A DNA stretch of 64,000 nucleotides from Talaromyces rugulosus. Its lineage: Eukaryota > Ascomycota > Eurotiomycetes > Eurotiales > Trichocomaceae. The notes beneath the pieces were generated by a model. The model was not told the DNA's origin. It did not search any database and worked only from the letters and a program-made list of their open reading frames with translations. Positions 12,826 to 22,649 of this stretch are shown here, in pieces. A program made the translations under genes and the position numbers. The stretch spans positions 2,728,001 through 2,792,000 of the forward strand of contig NC_049566.1 in the NCBI RefSeq assembly GCF_013368755.1, given 5' to 3'. Numbering within the stretch: the first letter of the stretch is position 1; every line of letters starts with the position of its first letter.

Positions 12826-13949
12826 CTAATAACCGGAATGATTGCCGCCAAATGTTGAGCTCCGGTACTGAGTGCTGGGCGCGTATTCTGAGGCGTTGTC
12901 CGGGTACATTGTGAGTCGACGGTCTTCGCCGTCGGCGTCTTTGACTTCCCAGTTGTTTTGCTTGACGCCGACGGAGAATTCGAGGTCCTCTTTGGTGATG
13001 GAGTCCCAGTACTATTTGTATGTTAGAATGAACTCTGTTTATTCAAGAGAGGGACGGAGGGAATTACCTTGTAGACCATCATGACGGCGAGCAGGTTGCA
13101 GAAAGTAGCGAAGAATGTGCCGTCCAGATAATGCTGGATGTTGTTGCAGATGGTTTCGCTGAAGCTATAATACAACACTTGACCCACGACAAAGACGAAC
13201 ACGCCAAAGGAGATATGGCCTAGAGGCCAGCGGTCGTCCAGAGTGCCGTAGACAAGCATCAATTGCATGACAACGTAGACGGCCAGACAAATGGCGTTCA
13301 AAAGGTAAATGACAACGAACATACCAATAGGATTGGCTGGATCCAACCCGCCCCAACCCTTGAAGGTGAAGAGCGAGACGACAAACGAGATTGCAAACAT
13401 GCCGACCGAACTACTTCGCAGTAGCCAGACAGAAAGCGCTGTGCCATCTTCGTACAATTGAAATCCAACAAATCCGTTGATGAGGAGACATGTGCAGAGT
13501 GCCGATGCGAGTCCGTTTTGTACTGCAGCGAAGTAAGGAAAAGGCCCGCTTCCCGGGGGAACAACACCGGCATCGATAACGAGAGAGCACATGGTCAAAA
13601 GCATGTAAATGTAGAAGAATGTGATGATTTCCTTGCGGCCTATTTATAGCAATATCAGCATTCCAGATCTTCCCTTGCCACGTTATTTCAACACAACGAG
13701 GTAAAACTCACCGACAGCTGTAAATTTCGACCGTACATGCAGGATCATAATGGCTATCATAGACAAAGCCGCGATATGTACACAGTCGGCGGCACCTTGA
13801 AAAATGATGGTGTTGGCGACTTCAATGTTTCGCGCATAGCACCTCGTAGGAATTCCTCTGGAACCCTCCAGGGACGATGGAGGGCCAACAAGCGAGCATA
13901 GCGGAAGAGGGGTCTTGACACAAATGTCGTCAAAGCTGCCGAAGCCCAT
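12826..13949 (-). CDS. chs7: Chitin synthase export chaperone
   Basis: Chs7 is a polytopic ER protein needed for chitin synthase Chs3 to fold and leave the ER (family knowledge). Minus-strand exons 13949-13712, 13639-13068 and 13011-12826 give 331 residues, close to the usual length. The sequence is collinear with fungal Chs7: N-terminus [20 protein letters not shown], then [15 protein letters not shown], about seven hydrophobic segments, [35 protein letters not shown], and the soluble tail after [15 protein letters not shown]. The two introns are short with good GT/AG sites. The tail ends Tyr/Ser-rich (TFGGNHSGY). Identification rests on full-length similarity in every segment. Confidence 0.95.
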
Positions 13950-14661
13950 ACTGATGGATAGATATGGTTGTTTCTTTGTAACAAATATCGACTCCCCAGT
14001 ATCAACAGTAGTTACAGCGCCCCCGGCAGTAGAATCGAAGTCGAACGGGGCAAGTTGACCCTCTCGGGGCGTCCGCCGAGCGAACGACGGAGATTAGCGA
14101 ACGATAGAAGCGAAGGACTTGTTGAAAACGTGTGCGAGCGAGTGTCGAAATGGCCGATGGGTTGGCTGTTGGGGTGGGGTTGCAATGCGATGGGTTCAAG
14201 ACCGGGGATTATTATTATCAGCCTGCGGTTGTCTTACTTTCTGCGATGTCTCGGTGTCTCACCCTGACAACAAGTCATGTGATGCTCAGGTTTGTTTTGC
14301 GTCTCTTTGTGGATACGGGGACCCACTATTTACTGCGCTAATACTTCCGATAGGCCAATAACGGGATATATAGTATATCTCACGTACAGCCAATCAGAAC
14401 GGGGAAATTATTTGCCAGCGTATTTGAAGAGAGGCATGGTCTCTATTACTTACGTCTCTATGATAATATGCTCAGCCTTGATCGCATATGAAAACACCAA
14501 AAATTGATCCTCTCTACATGTATTTACCACATTTGCAACTCCTTACTTTTGGGTCAGTGGCGACTCTTAAAAAAGCCGCCAAGATGACTATTCTATATCT
14601 GCAAAAGGACAATACTCATGTATCCCTTTCAGAGATGGATAAAATTGAGATATTGGTAAAT
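13950..14661. promoter_or_regulatory. Upstream region of chs7 with two CCAAT boxes
   Basis: Spacer between the chs7 start and the dehydratase 3' end. Two CCAAT pentamers in the same orientation lie at about 14355-14359 and 14390-14394, the second as CCAATCAG, a good CBC/Hap-complex core. They are about 400-445 bases upstream of the chs7 ATG. Function is inferred. Confidence 0.35.
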
Positions 14662-16647
14662 TCAAAACAAGTCAGTAACCGCACCCTTGTCTGCCGATCC
14701 CACCAGGTTCTGGTACTTGGCCAAAACGCCGCGCGTCACCGTCCTCGGAGGAGGCTTCCATCCCTTGAGACGCCGAGTTATTTCCTCATCAGACAAATGC
14801 ACATCAATGGTATTGTTTGCTGCATCGATGGTGATCACATCGCCGTCTTCCACAATGGCAATTGGCCCGCCAACTGCTGCTTCGGGAACGACGTGTCCTA
14901 CTATGAACCCATGCGAACCGCCTGAATACCGTCCATCTGTAACGAGGGCGACATTGTCTAGTTTGGCACCCTTGATATAAGATGAAGGTTTGAGCATTTC
15001 TGGCATCCCTGGGCCCCCTTTAGGACCCTCGTATCGAATAATCAACACCCAATTCTCATCCCGGCTAATCTCGCCTGCCTTTAGAGCGTTGTTCAGTGAT
15101 TTCTCCTTGTGAAATACCCGGGCTTTCCCTGTGAAGTGATTGCCTTCTTTTCCAGTCACCTTCGCCACCGCTCCACCCGGAGCTAGATTTCCTCGCAAAA
15201 TCTGGATGTGGCCTCGTGATAAAATTGGGTTGTCAATCGGGCGTATAATTTCTTGATCCGGTGACAGAGATGGAAATGGCTCAAAATTCTGCTCTAAAGT
15301 CTTTCCCGTGATGGTTGGAAGACTGCCGTCAAGAAGACCGGCGCTGATGAGAAGCTTGCAAACAGCAGGTATACCACCGACATTATAGAGATCGGCCATT
15401 AAATGACGCCCGCTTGGAGCCAAATCAGCGAGATAGGGGATCTTGTCACTGACTCTCTGGATATCCGCCAATTCAAAGGGCACTTCAGCCGTGTTAGCAA
15501 TGGCCAACAGATGAAGAACACTGTTTGTAGAGCCACCCAATACCATTGTAAGGACAAAGGCATTTTCAAATGCAGCGGGTGTTAAAAGGTCTCTTGGACA
15601 GATGCTCTGCTCCATACAAATTCGGATGTACTTTCCTGCCTTCTGGCATTCTCTCATCTTCGCTGGAGACGTTGCAGGGTTTGAGGAAGACCCAGGAATA
15701 GAAAGACCCATGACTTCAATAGAGGCAGCCATGGTATTGGCAGTGTACATACCTCCACAGGCACCCGGTCCCGGACACGCATTGCGCATGATGTCGTCTA
15801 GAACATCTTCCGGAGACGCTGATTCCAGCCCTGGGGCCGCGTGAAGTGTCCCATATTGATATGCTCCAAGGGCCTCGAAACACGACACAACATTGAGCGG
15901 CTTTCGCAAAAGCTTTGAATAACCAGGGGCAATGGCTCCCCCATAAATCATAATGGATGGCCGATTGTGGCGTGCCATGGCCATGACGACTCCCGGCATG
16001 TTCTTATCACATCCGGCAATGGAAATGTTAGCATCGTGGTGTTGCGCGAAGGTGACTGTTTCAATGCTATCGGCGATGATCTCGCGACTCTGAAGAGAAA
16101 ATCTCATTCCTTCGGTGCCTTCCGTCAGGGCATCTGATACCCCAATTGTGTTGTACTGCCATCCCATAAACCCTTCCGCCTCGACAGCGGCTTTGGCTGT
16201 TCGACCTAAATCCAGTACTGTGGAAGATGTCATCAGTAAGTCAGTGAAGTCTTCATAATTTGAAATGAGGACTCACAATGCATACTATAGAAATGTTAGT
16301 CGATCAATTGCGTGCATTGATTGCTGCCTACTCACTTGCATGGATTCCCTTCCCACCACACAGATGCGATTCCAACATGTGGACTATTCGCCATAGATTC
16401 GCCATCTGGTATACCCGCCGCATACAACATAGCCTTTTCAGAGGAACATTTAGCGAATGAATGGTATTTAAAAAAATGACTTCTGACAAACCTGCGCGGC
16501 GGGATGGTCGTGCCCTTTCGTAACAAAGGTCGACCATCGATTCAAAATGGGTTTCCCTTCCTTGTTAACGGAGTCTTTGGGCAAGCAGGAAAATTCGGCG
16601 TATTTTCCTTGAGCCGACGAGCCCTTGTCGCTGATATTGGTGTTCAT
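14662..16647 (-). CDS. Dihydroxy-acid dehydratase (IlvD/Edd family), probable non-canonical paralogue
   Basis: Family enzyme of valine/isoleucine synthesis that dehydrates 2,3-dihydroxy acids to 2-keto acids using an Fe-S cluster. Minus-strand exons 16647-16492, 16433-16336, an 8-base exon 16284-16277, and 16217-14662 give 605 residues in frame. Cluster ligands are visible: Cys84 in GNPCNMH, Cys157 in GCDKNMPG and a third Cys in ACPGPGACGGMY. The C-terminal TDGRYSGGSHGF and GHVVPEA motifs are intact. The codons for Asn-Met-His of the first motif come almost wholly from the microexon. The N-terminus (MNTNISDKGSSAQGKYAEF) lacks the Arg-rich amphipathic presequence expected of mitochondrial Ilv3, so a cytosolic or other role is possible. 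Fungi often carry several paralogues, some inside metabolic clusters. Its divergent neighbour is an organic-anion-type permease, with a Zn2Cys6 regulator next to that. Confidence 0.9.
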
Positions 16648-16812
16648 TCTCCAGTGCGGTCCAATGTGGACTAGGTTCTAAGATATAATTTGAAAATTAG
16701 TCCTACAAACAGACGGTCATAATACTAACAGAATATATAGGTTTTAATCTGTGCTACTTGTGAGTACTACAATAGAGGGAAGAAAAGAATAATGAATGTG
16801 ATTGATCGCCGT

Positions 16813-16827
16813 ACCATCGCCGGTGGT
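16813..16827. promoter_or_regulatory. Candidate Zn2Cys6 operator, imperfect palindrome ACCATCGCCGGTGGT
   Basis: Fifteen-base inverted repeat with one arm mismatch, ACCATCG-C-CGGTGGT, about 165 bases upstream of the dehydratase ATG. It matches the perfect copy at 17241-17255 at 14 of 15 positions. The core carries the CGG triplet typical of Zn2Cys6 sites. Function is inferred. Confidence 0.45.
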
Positions 16828-17240
16828 TGTCTGTAAGCTATCTTATGACTTGGAGGGAGTAAGAGGACGCAATTGAAGTTCAGTTTAGGACAAGATCTAC
16901 CAAGGATGCCTATACCTAGGACACTTATTGCATATGCAGGTATTGGTATCACCAGAGGAGTACAAATTTAAAAATTTTCTAAACCTAAGAATACCGAGAT
17001 AAAGTGGCTTAACACGGCTTCAAGCTTCTTTTCACCCCATGAAACGAAGCTACATATCCCATTCTTTCGGGCGCGTTTTCTTCCAATCTGCCAATCGGTC
17101 CATTACCATTGCCGAGTAGTCATCGCGGACTTTATTGGATAAAAGATCACATTTTTTTATTGTGCCCCGGTATGTCGGACTTGACTCCGGCTCCCTGGTT
17201 GCCGTATTGTTTGGTAACTTACAAGTTATCACCGTAAATT

Positions 17241-17255
17241 ACCACCGCCGGTGGT
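17241..17255. promoter_or_regulatory. Candidate Zn2Cys6 operator, perfect palindrome ACCACCGCCGGTGGT
   Basis: Perfect inverted repeat with 7-base arms around a central C (ACCACCG-C-CGGTGGT), 220 bases upstream of the permease ATG. The core CCG-N-CGG is an everted CGG pair as used by many Zn2Cys6 dimers. A regulator of that class is encoded just downstream of the permease. Confidence 0.5.
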
Positions 17256-17474
17256 CGGGTGTGGGATCGTCGTGTAAAATAACCGTGTAAAGCTGGGGTA
17301 CGGTCACTTCCCCGCACATTGGAGAAGCTGTGGAGTATTTTAAATACCGAAAAATATCCAGCTTCAGCCAACGTCTATTGCCGGGGTTGTTGTATCCGGA
17401 GTACTTCTTCCTTCCAACCCCTGTCTTCGGTTCTCAGCGCTGATAGAGGCTCCCCAGTATCTGCTATCGATAAA

Positions 17475-19607
17475 ATGGACCTCAAACCAAGCGATAATGA
17501 TGCTTATGCTGCATATGTCGAGACGCAGCAGGGAAATCCGCAGGATTCAGACGCAGTCGTTGAAAATCCAATGCTTCATATAGATTCGACCGAGTCTAAA
17601 AGAATCTTGCGGAAAGTCGACCTTCGCGTCATTCCTATTCTTGCGATCCTATATTTTCTAAGTTTTCTCGATCGAGGTAATTATTTCTATGACTATGGAT
17701 TATATTGAATAGCAACTAATTGGCCTAGGAAATATTGGAAATGCCAATGTACAAGGTCTCTCCACTAGCCTGAACCTCAAGGGCAACGAGTATAACTGGT
17801 ACATGTGCATGCACTTCTGGGTTGGCTCGTTATTATCTAACGGGTTATCCTTAGGGGTCTCACGATATTTTTCTTCCCCTACTCGTTTACGGAGCCCTTG
17901 TGCAACATATTACTTGTCAGGCTGAAGCCTAGCATTTGGCTTCCGTCTATTATGGTAGCATGGGGTGCGAGAATTCCCTTTCCCCCAAAACTCGAAATAG
18001 ACAAGTCCTTAATATATCTAACATTTCTCAGGACTTGTTACCACTTTAACGGGACTAATACAGAACTATTCTGGGCTACTTGCGGTCAGATTCTTTCTTG
18101 GTAGGCCACATATCATGACAACAAGCCATTGATTGATCCTGACGCTTTAATATCATTTTATAGGTCTCTCTGAAGCAGGTCTTTGTAAGTCTTTCAATAA
18201 TGTCCTCGGTTTCTCCTAACCTGTGAAGGGGACTCGAACTAAGTTTTGTTCTTGATTATAGTCCCCGGTTTGGCTTTTTACGTATCGCTATGGTATGTAA
18301 ACTCCCGGGTCACATTTTCCTATGTTTTTAATATGAGGGTACAGGTACCCAAGATCCAACGCCCAGTTTCGGCTCTCCCTGATTTTTGCATCTGCTTCAA
18401 TGGCCGGTGCATTTTCCGGGCTACTGGCGTATCTCATCGTGAAAATGGACGGTGTAGCAGGCTTGGAAGGTTGGCGATGGATGTACGTTTCTCACATTGT
18501 ATAGTTTCCTTGGCTTGTGTTCCATACTCAAATGTTGAACAGTTTTATTTTGGAAGGTATCTTAACTGTCGTCGTCGCGGTACTATCTTACATGTTTGTC
18601 TGGGACGAACCGCAATCTGCAACGTTCCTTTCAGAGCATGAGAAGGCTGTTCTCCTCGAACTGTTGAATGACACCGGAACAACAGTTTCTGCAAACCCCC
18701 AGCTAGGCCACAGCCATTCTTTCGAGTGGAGGCATGTGAAAGCTGCTATTTTGGACTGGCAGGTATCGTATACTTTCCAGTATATTCAAAATGCTATTAC
18801 TCACATCAGGCGCAGACGTGGTTTCACTGTCTTGGTTACTGGGGAGCGGTAAGTCACTAATGTTTGGTCTAAACTGTGTAATAATTCTGATGTCCAAACA
18901 GGCCGTTGCTGTATACGCTCTTTCGTTATTCCTTCCTACGATAATTAAAGGGCTTGGGTACTCCGCGGCCAATGCCCAGCTCCTCACAATTCCAGTATAC
19001 TTTGCAGCCACCATTTCCTGTCTCCTTGTTGGATACTTTGCAGACCTAACTGGCCAGAGGGGAATTTTCACTGCCGGGTGCTATATCACGATCTTTGTGG
19101 GATATATCATTGCTGTCGCTCCGTCTCGTTTTATACCAGGTCTCACATATGCTTCATGTTTCATTGCGGCATGTGGAATATACCCTGGTAAGCCCGGACC
19201 CGCTACCAAACATAGCAATATATTCTGCTTTTGGTATGTTTTCTTTTTGCTAATTTTGCAAAATTGCACATCCAGCTATACCCGGCCTCCTTGCATTGTC
19301 GTCGAACAATTTCGCGCCGACATCAAAACGAGCCGTAGGCATGGCAATTCAGATGGGATTTGGAACCATGGGCGGCGCGGCCGCTTCAAACTTTTACCGT
19401 ACTTCCGATGCTCCTCGTTATCGTCTAGGGCATGGCCTCGTGTTGGCGTTTGCAGGCTTGGGGATGATTGTCATGATCGCATACCACTTCATATGCCGTG
19501 CAATCAATGCCAAAAGAGACAAGAACGCTGAGAGCACGTCACAATACACCAGGGCAGAATTGGTTGACATGGGCGACAGAGCACCAACATTTCGCTACAA
19601 GCTCTAA
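17475..19607 (+). CDS. MFS permease, anion:cation symporter (allantoate/Dal5-like) family
   Basis: Predicted plasma-membrane permease for a small organic anion or vitamin-like substrate. Eleven exons (17475-17676, 17729-17798, 17855-17964, 18032-18100, 18164-18184, 18262-18292, 18345-18482, 18543-18762, 18810-18848, 18902-19187, 19276-19607) give 505 residues with every phase matching. Family marks are LRKVDLRVIPILAILYFLSFLDR before and in TM1, LRPSIWLPSIMV-like KPSIWLPSIMVAWG, and GLSEAGLFPGLAFYVSLWYPR. The central loop is short; the C-terminal half ends in a hydrophilic tail. The exons of 21 and 31 bases that encode the GLSEAGLFPG segment are unusually small. Divergent to the dehydratase, so it may import that enzyme's substrate (inference). 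Confidence 0.88.
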
Positions 19608-20133
19608 GCATATTTTCCCACTTACAGGATAAATATTTAAGACATTTGAAGTAATATAGACGTCATCGGTTGATATATCTAGGTCTCGCGAACATTGAAT
19701 ATATCAATTGTACGGTCAAAGTAATTTTTTTGAACACGACATCTAGAGATTAGAGACAAGAAGTCAACTAGGAGAGCCAAAAGTGATCATCTATAGGCTC
19801 TAGTAGAATATTTTAAATATGAATTGTTACTGGCTTATGTTTTGTAGTTAGGTTTATTCAAAGTACTAACAGGTAACCGATTGTTGATGGAATAATCAGT
19901 TCTCTTATTGTCTGTTACTATTATTATTATTACCATACAAGCCATGATTATGAAAAGCAGGAAAGAGAAATTTCACATTTGTAATGCAGCTTACCAAACT
20001 GTATTATTCTTGTTCTTGTAACGATACACCCCCACAATAATATATGTGGAGAAGACCCCGAAGGTTATAACCGCCTTCATATACGTTCCCCGGACAAATA
20101 ACCAACAAGCAGATCGGAAAATTGAGTCGAAAC
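19608..20133. other. Intergenic region, promoter of the Zn2Cys6 gene
   Basis: AT-rich spacer between the permease stop and the regulator start. No gene seen, and no full copy of the palindrome found in the dehydratase/permease promoter. Confidence 0.35.
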
Positions 20134-22649
20134 ATGGTGCAACCGAACGAGCTGACCCCCAATTCTTGGAGTCGCTCTAGGGCGAGGAAAATGCACATTG
20201 TGTGTAAAAGATGCCGAGAACAGCATGTCCGTTGCGACGCCGCTGTCAAGGGACAACCGTGTTCGAATTGTGAGCGCGCAAACAGTCCAGTCTGCCAGAT
20301 AGTGCACACTGCAAGGGCTAGGTGAACTTCAATGCTACTTCCTACGCGCTGGAGATTACTTTCTTTCTAATAATCGGGAATAGGGCTAAGAGTGGCAAAT
20401 TCATTCCCAATGTACAGAATCGCAGGGCCGAAACGGATTATTCAGGCTCTAGTTCCTCTGCATCATCGCTTCAAATGCCCTATAGATCTATGCAGCTACC
20501 CCAGTTCTCGATTGATTTTGCAGCTTTATGCCAGAATGGACATGGAAACGGAAATATATCAAACCGCTTCGCTGTCTATCTTGGCGAGCAGGGTTCGGGT
20601 AGCGATAGCCAATCTCCTTCAGCACCTCCTATCTGGGGAGAGAGTTGGTATTTATCCTACGTTATTCAAACAACTAACAGCCAGCACAATTACCTGTACC
20701 GACCGATAACTAGTGCCCCTGAAATATCAAGTGGTCAAAACGAGGAACAGCATACATATTGGAATCTACATCCCAGAAATTCAAGACCGGCGGCATCGCC
20801 TGCAACCAAGCTTAGTAGTGAGCTGCCTTCTGCCAATTTAGTTGATCAACTTCTCGAGGACTACTTTGCCATTTTCCACCCCTTTTGTCCTATAATCGAC
20901 CGGGAAAAATTCCTTACGGCTGTTCGGATGGGATCCGTTTCTCAAACATTACTTCGCTGCGTGCTTTTCGTTTCGTCTATTCACTGTGATCTCAAAAAGC
21001 TGCATCTTCTAGGCTACAGCAACCGTGTTGAAGCTGAAGATGATCTATTCAACAATGCGAGAGTAGCGTTTGACTCTGAGGAAGAGTCAGATCGTCTAGT
21101 AATGTTGCTGTGCTCGTATTTGCTTCACTACTGGTCAGGATCTCCTAGTAAAAGCAAAGACTCACTCTGGTGGCTTGCTGGTGCTATCCGGACAGCTCAA
21201 TCGATGGGAATGCATCGGAAGATTCAGCATAGTCAGATATCTTTGGACAGGCAAAAAACTTGGAGGCGTATATGGTGGCTGCTTTACGTAAGTTCATATA
21301 AGTTCGACCACGCTCCTATATCGAATAACATAGGCTAACTTCTATCGTAAGATCCGGGATTGTCAAATCTCACTTTCATTGGGAAAGCCAATGACCATTG
21401 TGAGTTGTGACTGTGATGTTGAGAACATATCTGAAGACGATCTTTGTGGGGAATCGAAAGAGACACAGCTATACGTGATGTTTCAAGCAAGGCTATCCGA
21501 AACCGGTAACCCAATTGCTCAATGTGCATTCTTTGAGTTCTTTTCTAACCAAGTCCAGTGTCTGGCTTTCTCAGAACTTACCTGGCACCCTCCAGCCCCC
21601 AGAAAGTACACGAGTCGACGGTACTATTGAAAATGTGCTTTTTGTTTGAAGAGTGGTACCAAGGACTGCCCTCCAAAATGACATATCAAGAATCACCAAG
21701 ATCGCAGTTGGTCTTGATTCTCAACATGACGTACAAGTAAGAAAGTCATCTATATAATTCATTACTAGTAATAACCTGCAATAGCTACTATCGAATTATT
21801 CTTTATCGAAATGTGCAGCGGTTCCTGTCCAATGGCAATACCAGCACTATCCAGTCTATCAATGATATAATCGCCGGCGCAGCGAAACTCATCACTTCAA
21901 TGACAGAGGATGCCGTCACGCACCTCGACGCCAGATATTTTCCTATGATATGGTACGTATTTAATTTATGCTAGATCTATTTCATAAATATTCATTCCTG
22001 GATATTACGACTGATATATCGAAACAGTGTTTCCGCCATCTTTGCCGCTATGACTGCCGAGTTTGCCCAATCGCACTCTCCAGACTTGAAAGAGCTGGAA
22101 AAAGACGGCCATTTACGAATGGTAAAATACAAGGTTCTAGCACTGAAAGAATTCGCAAAGTGCCATGTCTTAGCCGGCTGGATACGGGAATTGTTCCTTG
22201 GTCTGCTGGATCGACAATCGGATGACACGGCCGCGTACGAGAAATCTCGATCGGCCGGGACACAACAATTACCAGATCCGCAACGCATTTTGGCGAGGTC
22301 GGACACACAGAATTCAACAATCAGCAAGCCCGGTATATTCCTGGCTCAGGGATCTGTACCAGGATCCATTTCTGAAACGTGCGGGAGCCAGCTTCCGTCG
22401 GAGATTTCCCTTGGCCAAGCCACTATGCAGGGATCTGCTGCGGAAGACACGCCATCTTTACCAAATATTGACCTTTCCTGGGATTATACTTGGGGACTGG
22501 GCCAGGAAATATTCCATTTAACATCAGACAGGTCTGTTGACTCAGGAATGAATGACAGGGATAAATTGCCAGTTGGATGGCCAGAATTTTCAAATTTTGC
22601 GGATGGGTCGGGTATAGATGAGCTATATAGACATTACTGTAACCAATAG
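20134..22649 (+). CDS. Zn2Cys6 transcription factor with fungal-specific regulatory domain
   Basis: Nuclear DNA-binding regulator. Six exons (20134-20321, 20384-21287, 21352-21505, 21559-21736, 21785-21952, 22028-22649) give 737 residues in frame. The binuclear cluster lies near the N-terminus with Cys24, 27, 34, 43, 46 and 54, spacing C-x2-C-x6-C-x8-C-x2-C-x7-C. The middle region matches the fungal transcription factor domain: DYFAIFHPFCPIIDREKFL, then SLWWLAGAIRTAQSMGMHR and WRRIWWLLYIRD (the last across a splice). The C-terminus is acidic with Trp and Asp, like an activation region. It directly follows the permease in the same direction, so it is the natural candidate regulator of the dehydratase/permease pair. 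The linker after the cluster lacks a clear coiled coil, so whether it dimerises is uncertain. Confidence 0.88.

Larger units (their letters stand above)
16648..17474. promoter_or_regulatory. Divergent promoter between the dehydratase and the MFS permease
   Basis: About 830 bases separate the two divergent start codons. The region holds two related palindromes, listed separately, one near each gene. It is otherwise AT-rich with no coding exon. Such a layout fits co-regulation of both genes by one factor (inference). Confidence 0.5.

Noticed and set aside
18181..18245. GTTCGAGTCCCC-like tRNA T-loop on the minus strand
   Set aside because: The flanking five bases do not pair, no acceptor or anticodon stem is found, and the site lies in an intron of the permease.
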